A stretch of 64,000 bases of DNA from Magnetococcales bacterium (GCA_015234115.1 JADFWP010000010.1:1-64000), one strand, 5' to 3'. Shown: positions 16,902 to 27,062, numbered from the stretch's first letter. Numbers and translations are program-made. Notes: a model not told the origin generated them from the letters alone.

Positions 16902-18905
16902 TCACGGATGTCCGGTCACCTGTTGCATGAAGCGGTTTTCCATCTGATAGATGTTGCGCAGCAGTTCCAGTGCCTGGGCATCGCTCCAGCCCTCTTTCAG
17001 GTAAAGACGGTCATCGGGGATCGTCATCACGGGAGAGGTGGTGCAGAGTTCATTGAAGTATTCGCATGAGACAAAGGTCTGACCCGTGTGGAATCCATCC
17101 ACGCCGATGTAGTCCCTGCCAAAGAAAAACAGGGTGCGATCATTGAGCTTTGGATCCCACAGCAGACTGCCGTGGGTCTGTGCGGGTTGGGCGGACAAAC
17201 CCAGCAGGTGTTGCAATGATGGTCCGATGTCGATATGCGAGGTCGGCTGGGTCAGTTCGATGCGTTGCGTGAAAGTTTGCGGCGCGAAGATCATCAGCGG
17301 GACATGGAAGGTATAATCATCGATCCGTCCGGTCTTCAGGGCCGGGTCTTCGGTGGTCAGGCGGATGCCATGATCGGCGGTCACCACCACAATGGTCTGT
17401 TCCAGTCTGCCGGTATTGGCCAGTTCGTCGATCCATTCGTTCAGCCAGGAGAGTTGCAGGGTGGCGAGGTCGCGGCCTCGTTCACAGATCGGTTGGTTGG
17501 GTGGTCGGACCTCCTTCCAGGGGCCGTGGCCGAGTTGCGGCATGAAGGCATGCACGAACCGTTGTCCTTGCTGCTGCGCAAGACGGGTATCCCGTTGCAA
17601 GGTCTGCCATGCGGCCAGATCACGCGTGACCTGGGTATGGAGACGTTGCCGGGCCGATTCGTCGGAGGTCATGGCATTCAGGGAGCGTTCCAATTGGGTC
17701 GTCACCTGCGGATCGTTCAGGGTTTCCGGATGTTCGGAGGCAAAATACTGCGGATCCGCACCGAATGCCTGAAACATGTCGAAATCGTTTTCAAACCCCT
17801 CCCGGCTTGGTTTGTACAGAGCAAAACGGTAACCGGCCTGCTTGAGCGGATGCACCCAGCCTACCGGGCTGGCCTGTCGGGTCTGTTGCAACAGGGTTTT
17901 GCGGCCATTGGGATAGAGCGAGCCGAAGATGGAAAACATGGCCGCACTGGTATAAGGATAGGTCGTGTAATGGCGCGTTCCGAAGAGGGATCGTTTGGCA
18001 AGTCGGCGTAATGCCGGGAAATCTTGAATGTTTTGCGCCAGTTCCACGCAGCGTTCCGGACCGGTTTCCAGGATGAACAGCAGGATATCGCTGTTTTTTT
18101 CGGTGCCGAACCAGGCAGACTGGTCGTTGAATCCAGGGGCATGGGTCAGATTGCGATAGGTTTGATCCAGGCGGGATGGATCCAGGTGGCGATAAGTCCC
18201 TGCGGAGAGGTCCGAGGTGATCAAAGCGCGGATCATGTTTTCGGGAATGCTGCGGTATTGGGCGCGCAACGGAAACGAGAAACGGTAGCCCGCGACGATC
18301 AGCACCAGATAGGTTGCGATGATCACCAGCCAAACCCACCAGAGGCGTCGATACCAGAGGATTTGCAGTGGTGCGGCGCGACGGGTGAACCAGACGAGCA
18401 GTCCGCCCGTGGCCAGGATGGTTCCGATCAGAATGCCAAGCTTTTGCAGACTGCCCGGACTGACATACTGTGGAATGAATTCGGGATTCTGGATGCCCCA
18501 GGTCATGGCTTCCCATAACAGATCGAAGCTCAGGAATTTGCGGGCATTGCCCAGGCTGATCAGACCGACGTAATACCAGGCGATCAAAAGGATCCCGGTG
18601 ATCAGCAGGATGCGGATGCGTTTTGCCTCGCTTCGGAGCCACATCAGGCCGAACAGCATCAACAGTGGCAGCAGCACGCCACCGATCAGCAGGTCTTCAC
18701 GATAGAGAGAGAGTCGTTCCAATTCTGTGAAGAGATGGTCTTGTTCCAGTGCCAGGAAGCGGGTCAGCACGCAATAGCCGTTGACCGTGCCCAGCCAGAG
18801 CGATTTGATGAAGATCGGAAACAGGCCCAACAGGCTCACAAGCAGGCTGCCACCGACAGCGCTGCCATGTCGCAACAACCAGGAGTGCGATGGGATCGGT
18901 TTCAT
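16902..18905 (-). CDS. LtaS-like sulfatase-fold membrane enzyme
   Basis: 667 residues. The first about 230 contain five or six hydrophobic helices. The extracytoplasmic alkaline-phosphatase-like domain follows: SDILLFILETGPERC (metal Glu), YTTYPYTSAAMFSIFGSLYP (likely Thr nucleophile), HAFMPQLGHGPW, and VVVTADHGIRLT (Asp/His metal ligands), then FHVPLMIFAP. This pattern is that of lipoteichoic acid synthase and phosphoethanolamine transferases, not formylglycine sulfatases, since there is no CxPxR. It probably adds a phospho-alcohol group to a surface glycan or lipid. The ATG at 18905 is chosen; the longer frame starts inside palindromic copy c. Confidence 0.8.
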   Translation of the reverse strand: MKPIPSHSWLLRHGSAVGGSLLVSLLGLFPIFIKSLWLGTVNGYCVLTRFLALEQDHLFTELERLSLYREDLLIGGVLLPLLMLFGLMWLRSEAKRIRILLITGILLIAWYYVGLISLGNARKFLSFDLLWEAMTWGIQNPEFIPQYVSPGSLQKLGILIGTILATGGLLVWFTRRAAPLQILWYRRLWWVWLVIIATYLVLIVAGYRFSFPLRAQYRSIPENMIRALITSDLSAGTYRHLDPSRLDQTYRNLTHAPGFNDQSAWFGTEKNSDILLFILETGPERCVELAQNIQDFPALRRLAKRSLFGTRHYTTYPYTSAAMFSIFGSLYPNGRKTLLQQTRQASPVGWVHPLKQAGYRFALYKPSREGFENDFDMFQAFGADPQYFASEHPETLNDPQVTTQLERSLNAMTSDESARQRLHTQVTRDLAAWQTLQRDTRLAQQQGQRFVHAFMPQLGHGPWKEVRPPNQPICERGRDLATLQLSWLNEWIDELANTGRLEQTIVVVTADHGIRLTTEDPALKTGRIDDYTFHVPLMIFAPQTFTQRIELTQPTSHIDIGPSLQHLLGLSAQPAQTHGSLLWDPKLNDRTLFFFGRDYIGVDGFHTGQTFVSCEYFNELCTTSPVMTIPDDRLYLKEGWSDAQALELLRNIYQMENRFMQQVTGHP

Positions 18906-18970
18906 GACCGTGGGGTTCCTTTGATTGCTGGAGGATCCTGTCGGTTGGCGGGATCGATGGGCACCATTAT

Positions 18971-19100
18971 GGAAAGAAAAGAGAGGGTCTGGGAGATTCA
19001 TCTCCCAGGGTTTTGACTTTAAAAACAAAACATAATTAGAATTTTTTGTTTAAAGTCAAAACCCTGGGGGAAGAATCCCCCAGACCCTCTCTTTCTTTTC
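18971..19100. repeat. Nested palindromic element, full copy (copy c)
   Basis: Arms GGAAAGAAAAGAGAGGGTCT and its complement at the right end, each with an inner hairpin (CTGGGAGATTCATCTCCCAG on the left and CTGGGGGAAGAATCCCCCAG on the right). Both left-hairpin strands changed together (GGGAGA/TCTCCC), a compensatory change that keeps the pairing. It separates the hlyD stop from the sulfatase-fold start. Confidence 0.85.
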
Positions 19101-19123
19101 AAAAGTGTGCATCGCAAAACAGG

Positions 19124-20545
19124 CTACCGTTCCTTCAAACTCTCGTCTGCCATGCTGGTCAGGGTGTAGATGAAATACTCGATCAGTTTGCGCGAACCGA
19201 CTTTGATGTTGGCGGCCAGGGTCATGCCGCGCAGCAGGCGGGCGCCTTCGGGGAGGTGGTCCAGCTTGGTCTTGGTCAGCTTGACCCGGCCAATGTGAAA
19301 TGCACCTGCCCCGTTGCGGGCGTCGCCGCTTTGGAACGACTCCTGACTGACAAACTGCAACTCCCCTTCCAGAATGCCATGCCGTTGATAGGGAAAGGCA
19401 TTGATCTTCAATACCACCCGGTCGCCGCGCCGCACATAGCCCACATCGCCTGAATCGAGCATGATCTCCGCGATCAGCACCGCATCCCCTGGCACGATGG
19501 AAATCAACAGCTCCGCCGGACTCAACACCGAACCCTCGGCCCGTTTCGCCACCTCCAGCACCATCCCGTCCACCGGCGAGGTCATGGTCTCCATGTCGCT
19601 CAACCGTTTGGCCTTGTTCAACATTTCGTTCAACTTGGCCAACTCGTTCCGGGTGCTGATCAACTGATCCATCAGCGTGCGGGTCCATTGGTCCATGAAA
19701 GCCTGGCGTTCGGCCTTTTTCGCGTCCAGATTGTGTTGCAGTTCCAGCAGGCGGTTCCCGGCCTCCTGATAGGTCTGCTCGGTGCGTACCCGGTTGGCCT
19801 TCGAGTCCTGATAATGCAGTTGACTGCCTGTGCCGCTCTTTTGCAGCGTATCACGCATCCCCTCGACCTCTTTCGAGATTTTCAGCAATGTGGCCAGCGA
19901 GGCGCGGTCATCCTCCGTGGCGCGCAGACTCGCCCGGATCCTTTGCATCTCCTCGTCGAACATCTTCAGGCGCGACTGGTATTCGGCCTGGCGTCGTTGC
20001 AGCAGGGTCCATTGCAGTTGTTCATCGACATTCGGATTGGCCCCGATCTCGAACGGCGTGTTGTGGATTTCGTGTTCCAGTCGTTGTCCTTGCACCTGCA
20101 ACGCTTGTTGCTGCCCCTGCAACGAAACCAGATCCGCCTGCGAAAAGGTGGCGTCGAAGGTGGCCAGCACCTGGCCCTTGCGCACCGTGTCTCCCGCCTT
20201 CACCTTCAATTCCCGCAGAATCGCCCGGTCCATGGGTTGGATCTGCAAAGGTGGATTCTCGGTGGTCAGGCGACCGCCGGCGGTCACGATCATATCCACT
20301 TCCAGCACCGACGCGATGATGCCCAGCGTCGCCACCAGTCCGATCACCAGGTAAAACACCGACATCAGCAAAAAAGACGGGTTTTCCACGATGATCACAT
20401 CGATGCCGACCTGGAACGGGATGGCATCCGGCACCACGCGTTCGTAGTATCGGTTCCACACGCGCGCCCACATCCGGCGCCACGCCCCGATCAGGCGTTT
20501 GAACAGGCCGGGCGTTGGGGGGTGTTCGGTTGCATTGTCCTTCAT
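19124..20545 (-). CDS. HlyD-family type I secretion membrane-fusion protein
   Basis: 473 residues. One transmembrane helix at about residues 55-80 (FLLMSVFYLVIGLVATLGII). A split biotinyl-lipoyl domain follows (IQPMDRAILRELKVKAGDTV, VLATFDAT), then a long alpha-helical hairpin (about residues 135-340) and a beta-barrel (SPVDGMVLEVAKRAEGSVLS, GDRVVLKINAFPYQRHG). It ends with a short helix at the C-terminus. It links the ABC transporter to an outer-membrane TolC-like channel, which is not in this window. The ATG at 20545 is chosen since the longer frame comes from repeat d. The ABC partner is directly upstream. Confidence 0.92.
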   Translation of the reverse strand: MKDNATEHPPTPGLFKRLIGAWRRMWARVWNRYYERVVPDAIPFQVGIDVIIVENPSFLLMSVFYLVIGLVATLGIIASVLEVDMIVTAGGRLTTENPPLQIQPMDRAILRELKVKAGDTVRKGQVLATFDATFSQADLVSLQGQQQALQVQGQRLEHEIHNTPFEIGANPNVDEQLQWTLLQRRQAEYQSRLKMFDEEMQRIRASLRATEDDRASLATLLKISKEVEGMRDTLQKSGTGSQLHYQDSKANRVRTEQTYQEAGNRLLELQHNLDAKKAERQAFMDQWTRTLMDQLISTRNELAKLNEMLNKAKRLSDMETMTSPVDGMVLEVAKRAEGSVLSPAELLISIVPGDAVLIAEIMLDSGDVGYVRRGDRVVLKINAFPYQRHGILEGELQFVSQESFQSGDARNGAGAFHIGRVKLTKTKLDHLPEGARLLRGMTLAANIKVGSRKLIEYFIYTLTSMADESLKER

Positions 20546-20589
20546 GGGAGTCCTTGCCAAATTAAACCGCGTCCATTTCGAGCTGCAAA

Positions 20590-20810
20590 CCATTGAAAAA
20601 AAAAGAAGGGGTCTGGGGGATTCTTCCCCCAGGGTTTTGACTTTGACGTTGACTTTAAACAAAAAATTTTTAGAATGTTTTGCTTTGCAAAATTAAAACA
20701 TTTTAAAATTTTTTTGTTTAAAGTCAAAATATTTTAAAAATTTTTTGTTTAAAGTCAAAACCAAAACCCTGGGGGATGAATCCCCCAGGCCCCCTCTTTT
20801 TTTTCAATGG
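20590..20810. repeat. Nested palindromic element with expanded centre (copy d)
   Basis: The outer ends CCATTGAAAA and TTTTCAATGG are perfect inverses. Arms carry CTGGGGGATTCTTCCCCCAG and CTGGGGGATGAATCCCCCAG. The AT-rich centre is enlarged to about 220 bp total by partial duplications of the TTTTTGTTTAAAGTCAAAA word (20710-20762). It lies between the ABC transporter stop and the hlyD start, so it may uncouple the two genes or act as an attenuator. Confidence 0.85.
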
Positions 20811-20866
20811 TTTGCCCTGAATCGTCAACCGCATGCAAAATCAATACCGTTGACCGACCTCATGCG

Positions 20867-23029
20867 TCAGACCACTTCGTGTTGGGAAAAATTGGTCTGC
20901 TGATCCCACAAATGACGGTAAATCTCACACCGCTCCAACAACTCGGCATGCGGCGCGAAATCCACTACCTCGCCTTTGTCAAGCACCAGAATCGCATCCG
21001 TGCCCACCAGCGAAGAGAGCCGGTGCGATACGATGATCATGGTCCGACCCTTGGAAATCGTGTTCAAACTCTGCCGGATGATCGCCTCGCTCTCCGGATC
21101 CAGGGCGCTGGTCGCTTCGTCGAAAATCAATAAACGCGGACTCAACAACAACGCACGGGCAATCGCGATCCGCTGACGTTGACCCCCCGAAAAGTTCGAA
21201 GCGTTTTCCTCCACCCAGGTCTCGTAAGAGTGCGGCAGACGATCGATGAATTCATCGGCCCCGGCCATGCGGGCCGCGTCGATCACCTCCAACAACGTCG
21301 CCTCCGGACGACCGGCGGCAATGTTCTCGCGGATCGTCCCCCGGAACAGAATGTTGTCCTGCAACACCACCCCGATGCTGCGCCGCAAATGAGGCAGATC
21401 GAAATGACGAATGTCATGACCATTCAAGTGGATCAAACCCTCCTGGGCCGTGTGGATCCCCTGAATCAAACGGGTCACGGTGGTCTTGCCCGAACCGGAA
21501 CGACCCACCACCCCGATCATCTGACCCTCTTCCACCCGGAACGTGACCTGCTTGAGCGCCGGCAAGGTCGAACGCTCATAACGGAAGGTCACATTGTTGA
21601 ACTCCATCGACCCGGTGATCGGCATGCGAATGCCCCGCTGATTCGGATCCCGTTCCGGCGGATGGTTCATCACTTCACCCAGCATGCGCACCGCCAATGC
21701 GGTCTGCTGGTATTCGTTGATCAAACCCACGATCTGCACCAGCGGACCCGAAACCCGACCCGACAGCATGTTGAACGCCACCAGCGAACCGATGCTCATC
21801 GAATTGTTGAACACCTCGATCGCACCCACGCCGATGATGGCGATCTGCATGCCGGCCTGCAACGTGGTGGTCAGCACCGAGGCCTTGATCCCGAATCCCC
21901 CCACCCGCGCCCGGTTCAGAATCGAAACCGCCACCTTGCGATCCCAGGCCGCCATGCGCAACGGTTCCAGCGCCATCGATTTCACCGCCCGCATGCCGTG
22001 GATCGTCTCCACCAGATCGGTCTGCCGCATCCCTTCGGCATTGTAGAGACCCTCCAGATATTTCCGGAAGGTCGGCAGCATCACCGCGATCACAATGGCG
22101 ATCGCCAGCGTGAATGCCAGCACCACCACCGTCAGCAATCCGCTGTACATGGTCAGTCCCACCAGATAGATCGGCAGGATCGCGGCATCCAGCAACGTGT
22201 GAAACAACGAACCGGTCAGAAAATTGCGCACCACCTCGGTCTGTTGCATGTGGCGAATCAAAATGCCGGTGGTGTGACTCTCGAAAAACGGCATCGGCAG
22301 ATGCAATAAATGATGAAACGAACGCGACAGCAGTTTCGCATCGATCTTGTTGGTCGCCACCAGCATCATGTATTGACGAACATACTGAAACAGTCCGTCA
22401 AATACCACCACCATGGCCAGAATCAACATCAATGTGATCAACGACTGATAGCTCTGATGCGGCACCACACGGTCGATCATGATGTTGAAACACATCGGCA
22501 TCGCCAGACCGAGCAGACTTGACAGAATCGCCGCGATCGCCACATTGCGCAACAGTTTGCGCTGGGCGAAAATCTCCGGCATGAACCAGTTCAAACCAAA
22601 AGGACGACGCTCGAAGGTGAATTCATGCTCGCGCTTGCACAGAACCAGATTGCCGCTCCAGTCCGCCTCGAACGCCTGACGGCTCAACAGCCGGGGACCG
22701 GTCTGCTCGTAACGGGGATCGAGCACCGTGGCGCTCGCCTCGCCATCGCTGGCCAGCGTCACCCGACTCACCAGCAGCCAATGACCGCCCCGCGTCTCGG
22801 CCATCACCGGATAGGCGCCTCCCAATCCCGCCAGATCCTTCCATTTGCGCCGGGTCAGCAACGCCCCTTTCAGACCGGTCTCCTGCATCAGCCGCAACAT
22901 CGAGCCCACGATGTCCGCCTCTCTGGCTCCGAGCAACTGCTCCGGGGTGACATCCACCCCATGATGCCGGCAGATCAAAAACAAACAACGCAATGCGGAT
23001 AAAAACGGGGACATCGCTGAATCGGTCAA
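20867..23029 (-). CDS. Type I secretion ABC transporter with inactive C39-like domain
   Basis: 720 residues. Residues 1-130 form a C39 peptidase-like domain in which the catalytic Cys position is Ser (FLSALRC), while HWLLVSRV and VLDPRYEQTG remain. It is therefore a substrate-binding CLD, not a protease, as in HlyB. Six transmembrane helices (about 155-430) and an ATPase follow: GRSGSGKTT (Walker A), NFSGGQRQRIAIARAL (signature), LLIFDEATSALD (Walker B) and IVSHRLSSL (H-loop). CLD transporters export RTX-type proteins with C-terminal signals. A second start is ATG 23014. Divergent from the giant GT41 gene by 166 bp. Confidence 0.93.
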   Translation of the reverse strand: MTDSAMSPFLSALRCLFLICRHHGVDVTPEQLLGAREADIVGSMLRLMQETGLKGALLTRRKWKDLAGLGGAYPVMAETRGGHWLLVSRVTLASDGEASATVLDPRYEQTGPRLLSRQAFEADWSGNLVLCKREHEFTFERRPFGLNWFMPEIFAQRKLLRNVAIAAILSSLLGLAMPMCFNIMIDRVVPHQSYQSLITLMLILAMVVVFDGLFQYVRQYMMLVATNKIDAKLLSRSFHHLLHLPMPFFESHTTGILIRHMQQTEVVRNFLTGSLFHTLLDAAILPIYLVGLTMYSGLLTVVVLAFTLAIAIVIAVMLPTFRKYLEGLYNAEGMRQTDLVETIHGMRAVKSMALEPLRMAAWDRKVAVSILNRARVGGFGIKASVLTTTLQAGMQIAIIGVGAIEVFNNSMSIGSLVAFNMLSGRVSGPLVQIVGLINEYQQTALAVRMLGEVMNHPPERDPNQRGIRMPITGSMEFNNVTFRYERSTLPALKQVTFRVEEGQMIGVVGRSGSGKTTVTRLIQGIHTAQEGLIHLNGHDIRHFDLPHLRRSIGVVLQDNILFRGTIRENIAAGRPEATLLEVIDAARMAGADEFIDRLPHSYETWVEENASNFSGGQRQRIAIARALLLSPRLLIFDEATSALDPESEAIIRQSLNTISKGRTMIIVSHRLSSLVGTDAILVLDKGEVVDFAPHAELLERCEIYRHLWDQQTNFSQHEVV

Positions 23030-23195
23030 AGGTGATTTTCAGGGGCGTGCAACCGCTCCCCCCTCCAAAAAAAGGACGTGTACCCACAAAACGAATTCCC
23101 ACCAGAAAGACAATCTGGTAGCATGAACGGTTACGATCAAGATCAAGGTGCGATCAATACCCGCTTCCCAGCCTCTCCTCCCAAAGGTTACGGTC

Positions 23196-26100
23196 ATGAA
23201 ATCAGGAAAGTCAAGAAACCGGATCCCGGCCGCTGCGCCATCTTCTTTGACCGGCCAGGTTCAACAGGCCCTGGAACACCATCAGGCCGGACGCCTGCCA
23301 GAGGCCGAAGCGATCTACCGGCAGGTGCTCGCCCAACAGCCCCGCCATCAGGATGCTCTGAACCTCCTGGGTTTTCTGCTCCACCAGCGCGGCGCACGCG
23401 CCGAAGCGATCGAATACATCCAAAAAGCCATCGAGGTCGATCCGAAACAGGCCCTGTTTCACAACAACCTCGGCATCGTGCTCCAGAACGACGGCCAGCA
23501 CGACGCGGCCATCGCCGCCTACAAAAAGGCTTTGAAAATCGATCCCCGATTCCATGCCGCCCTCAGCAACCTCGGCACCCTGTATCAGGCCCAGGGCCGG
23601 ATCGACGAGGCCATCGATTATCAGAAACGAGCTTTGGAGCAGTTTCCCGAGGCGTTCGAGGCCCATGCCAGCCTGGGCAACGTCTACGGCGAACAGCGCC
23701 GCTTCGCCGAGGCCATCGCCTGCTACGAACAAGCCATCGCGATCAAACCCGATTACGTCAACGCCATGCACAACCTAGCCTATGTCCTCCAGCAGCAGGA
23801 ACGACACCAGGAGGCGATCCCCTGGCTGCTCAAGGCCAAGGAACTGCGCCCGGACTATCTCGACGCCTACAACTGCCTGGGCAATGTCTATCAGGATCTG
23901 GGCCGCTGGCACGAGGCCGTGGAGTGCTACCAGCAGGCCCTGGCCATCGATCCGAATTATCATGTGGCACTTTGCAACCTGGGCAACGTGATGTGCGATC
24001 AGGGACGCTTCGAAGAGTCCATCGCCTGGCACCAGAAGGCCCTGGCCATCAAGCCCGATCTCCATCAATCCTACACCCACATGGGCAATGCCCTGCAAAT
24101 CCAGAACCATATCCAGGAATCCATCGCCTGCTACAAAAAAGCCCTGGAGATTCAACCCGGTGATCCCACGGCTCTGGAAAATCTCGGTGTGGCCTACAAT
24201 GCGGTGAGCGATCTGGCCGGCGCCATCGACTGCAACCGTCAACTTCTCGTCCACAAGGGCGATGATCCCAATCTGCTCGCCACGCTGCTCAACCTGTTGA
24301 AACAGACCTGCGACTGGCAGGAGTGCCCGGCACTCTTCGAGCGCATCATGTCGCTGTTCCACGCGGGCAAAAGACTGGTCAACCCCTTTGTCTTCCTGAC
24401 CCTGGCGACCACCCCGGAAGAACAGAAAATCTGCGCCCTGGAATACATGACGCGCCGCTATCCGGCCCGCCGCAACCTGGCCGCCCAGCCCACCCACGAT
24501 CCCCATCCGGCCCGGATCCGCATCGGGTATCTTTCGTGCGATTTTCTCAACCATGCCACCGCGATCCTGATGGCGGAAATGGTCAAGCTCCACAACCGCG
24601 ACCGCTTCGAGATCATCCTTTATTCTTATGGCTACGACGATGGCCGTGAGATGCGGCAACGGCTGATCGAAGCCAGCGACCGCTTCGTCGATCTGCGCCC
24701 CCTCGATCACGAAAGCGCGGCCCGCCGGATCCATGCAGATGGCGTGCACATTCTGGTGGAACTCAAAGGCTTCACCAACGGCGCCCGCCTGGAGATCGCC
24801 AATCAGCGGCCCGCGCCCCTCCAGGTGAACTGGCTCGGCTACCCCGGCACCATGGGCGGCGACCATATCGACTACGTGATCGCCGATCCGTTCATCATTC
24901 CCCATGGCCAGGAACACCATTACAGCGAAAAAGTGGTGCGCATGCCCCACTGCTACCAGCCCAACGACCGGCTGCGCGCCCTGCCGGAGGCCGGCGCCTC
25001 CCGCGCCGCATACGGCCTGCCGGAACAGGGGCTGATCTTTTCGAGCTTCAACCAGACCTACAAGATCACCCCGGAGATCTTCGGCGCCTGGATGGAAATC
25101 CTGCGCCAGACCCCGGGCAGCATCCTCTGGCTGCTCGAATCCAACGACCTGGTGGCCGCCAATCTGCGCCGCGAGGCGAGCGCACACGGCATCGATCCGG
25201 CCCGTCTGATCTTCGCGCCGAAACTGGCGGTCGCCGAACATCTCGCCCGTTATCATCTGGTGGATCTGGTGCTCGACACCTATCCGGTCACCTCGCATAC
25301 CACCGCCAGCGACGCCCTCTGGATCGGCTGCCCGCTGGTGACCATTGCCGGGGATACCTTCGTGTCGCGGGTGGCCGGCAGTCTGCTCCACACCCTGGAC
25401 TCCCCGGAACTGGTCACCGACTCCCTGGAGGCCTATACCGCCCGCGCCCTGGAACTGGCCCATGACCCGGCCCGCCTCCAGACGATCCGCACCCGGCTGC
25501 AAACCAATCGCGCCACGACTCCTCTCTTCGATACCCCGCGCTTCACCCGCGACCTGGAGGCGTGCTACGAAGCGATCTGGCAACGCCACGAGGCCGGACT
25601 GGCCCCGGACCATATCGACATTCCCCCCTCTTTCGCCACTCCGGAGCCTCTCATGTCGCAACCCCAATCCCAACCCCGACCCGTCGCCGCCCAACCGACC
25701 ACTCCCGCCGCGCCCGCCACTCCTGCCGCTCCCGCCACTCCTGCCGTTCCCGCCGTGGCCGGCCTGAGCGTGACTCCCATCGCGCTGGTCGTTCCTGCGT
25801 CCGTTGCGCCGGAGCCGGTCACCCTCTCCATCTGCATCACCACCGAAACCGGACGGGAAGCGCTCGCCAACACCCTGGAACAACTCCGGGAATGGATCGC
25901 CGCAGAGACCCGCGCCATCGAAATCGTGATCGTCGAGCTGCCCACCGATCCGCAACCGGGTCCGCTCCCGGACGAATGGCGGACGACCTTCCCCGCGTTG
26001 CGTCAGGTGATCCTGCCGTTGCCGCTGAGTGGTCCGGCCCTGGTCCAGGCCGCGCTGCGTCAGGGGCGCGGCACCTTTGTGGTGCATCAATCCTGTGGCG

Positions 26101-27041
26101 ATCTGCTGATCCCGGACGCGCTGCGCGCCGAACTCGCCTTTCTGGAACAGCATCCGGAAATCGCGGTCTCGCATGCGCCGTGGCATCTCTGGAACAGCGT
26201 TACCAATGCCGGCATGGGACTCTATTACACCCTGCCGGAGGCCGCCACCTTTGAGCGCGCCCAAGGTCCGGCCCTGTTCAATTTCGTGCTTCAGAACCGG
26301 ATTTTCCCCGAGGTGGCGATCTGGCGCACTGCCACGCTGGCCAAGGTCTCCTTTGTCCTGCCGGCCACCGCCACCGCGTTCGTCACCCTGTTCCGCACCC
26401 TGCCGCATGGAGCGGTACGGTTTCAGCCGCAACCGTTCCTGGTCGCTCTGTTCCGGGAGGGCAACCCGCTCGACACCCTCGACGCCTGCCGCGCCGGCCT
26501 GGAGATCGCTGCCGGTCTGGCCATGGCCTCGGTCGGCATGAGCGATTTCGATCCCGGCAACCGGGAGGTGGTGCTGGATCAGATCAATGATTTTCTGGTA
26601 CAAAGGCTGTGGTTTGCCGCCACTCTGGCCCAGGCGCGCCAGGACCATCTCACCGCGCTCTCCTGCCTGAAACGGGCGCTGCTCTGGAGCCGGGAACCCG
26701 AAACCCGCCAACGGATCCTGGAACTGGAACCCATCGTTGCCACCAATGCCGCCTATCAGGCGTTGCTGGAACGGTTCATGACCCAACCCGGCGCCCTGCG
26801 GCTGGTCTGTTGCGATTTGACCAATCCCGAGGTGATCCTGGCCAGCCTGCGTCAGATCGCCCCGAACCTGCCGGTCGAAATCCGCGATCTCTCCACCGCC
26901 CAGAGCGCCCCGGATCGCGCCACCTGTCTCTACCTCACCGAATCCGAACCCACTCGTCAGTTCCTGCTCAACAGCGGACTGCTTCCAGGACAGGTGGTCG
27001 GCACCACCGACCTGCTCGCCATGTTCCGGATTGCGGGGTAA
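23196..27041 (+). CDS. Giant TPR-GT41-GT2 fusion glycosyltransferase
   Basis: 1281 residues. Residues about 20-370 hold nine to ten TPRs of 34 residues (AEAIEYIQKAIEVDPKQALF type). The GT41 (OGT/SPINDLY) domain spans about 430-805: IRIGYLSCDFLNHATAILM (base His), NWLGYPGTMGGDHIDYVIAD, FNQTYKITPEIFGAWMEIL (Lys) and SHTTASDALWIGCPLV. A Pro/Ala linker (about 815-860) leads to a GT2-like region: LSICITTETGREALANTLEQ, GRGTFVVHQSCGDLLIP and LAFLEQHPEIAVS. The last 170 residues are unassigned. GT41 enzymes glycosylate Ser/Thr (or Asn) of proteins in the cytoplasm. Placement opposite the exporter suggests modification of its cargo. Start 23196 has AAAGG upstream; GTG 23148 is less likely. Confidence 0.88.
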   Translation: MKSGKSRNRIPAAAPSSLTGQVQQALEHHQAGRLPEAEAIYRQVLAQQPRHQDALNLLGFLLHQRGARAEAIEYIQKAIEVDPKQALFHNNLGIVLQNDGQHDAAIAAYKKALKIDPRFHAALSNLGTLYQAQGRIDEAIDYQKRALEQFPEAFEAHASLGNVYGEQRRFAEAIACYEQAIAIKPDYVNAMHNLAYVLQQQERHQEAIPWLLKAKELRPDYLDAYNCLGNVYQDLGRWHEAVECYQQALAIDPNYHVALCNLGNVMCDQGRFEESIAWHQKALAIKPDLHQSYTHMGNALQIQNHIQESIACYKKALEIQPGDPTALENLGVAYNAVSDLAGAIDCNRQLLVHKGDDPNLLATLLNLLKQTCDWQECPALFERIMSLFHAGKRLVNPFVFLTLATTPEEQKICALEYMTRRYPARRNLAAQPTHDPHPARIRIGYLSCDFLNHATAILMAEMVKLHNRDRFEIILYSYGYDDGREMRQRLIEASDRFVDLRPLDHESAARRIHADGVHILVELKGFTNGARLEIANQRPAPLQVNWLGYPGTMGGDHIDYVIADPFIIPHGQEHHYSEKVVRMPHCYQPNDRLRALPEAGASRAAYGLPEQGLIFSSFNQTYKITPEIFGAWMEILRQTPGSILWLLESNDLVAANLRREASAHGIDPARLIFAPKLAVAEHLARYHLVDLVLDTYPVTSHTTASDALWIGCPLVTIAGDTFVSRVAGSLLHTLDSPELVTDSLEAYTARALELAHDPARLQTIRTRLQTNRATTPLFDTPRFTRDLEACYEAIWQRHEAGLAPDHIDIPPSFATPEPLMSQPQSQPRPVAAQPTTPAAPATPAAPATPAVPAVAGLSVTPIALVVPASVAPEPVTLSICITTETGREALANTLEQLREWIAAETRAIEIVIVELPTDPQPGPLPDEWRTTFPALRQVILPLPLSGPALVQAALRQGRGTFVVHQSCGDLLIPDALRAELAFLEQHPEIAVSHAPWHLWNSVTNAGMGLYYTLPEAATFERAQGPALFNFVLQNRIFPEVAIWRTATLAKVSFVLPATATAFVTLFRTLPHGAVRFQPQPFLVALFREGNPLDTLDACRAGLEIAAGLAMASVGMSDFDPGNREVVLDQINDFLVQRLWFAATLAQARQDHLTALSCLKRALLWSREPETRQRILELEPIVATNAAYQALLERFMTQPGALRLVCCDLTNPEVILASLRQIAPNLPVEIRDLSTAQSAPDRATCLYLTESEPTRQFLLNSGLLPGQVVGTTDLLAMFRIAG

Positions 27042-27062
27042 GGGCAACTCTTTACCAGAGGC

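Noticed and set aside
18905-20662. Longer starts beginning with a peptide such as [16 protein letters not shown] for the sulfatase-fold and hlyD genes
   Set aside because: They read through the palindromic element, lack ribosome sites, and the same peptide appears before unrelated genes.
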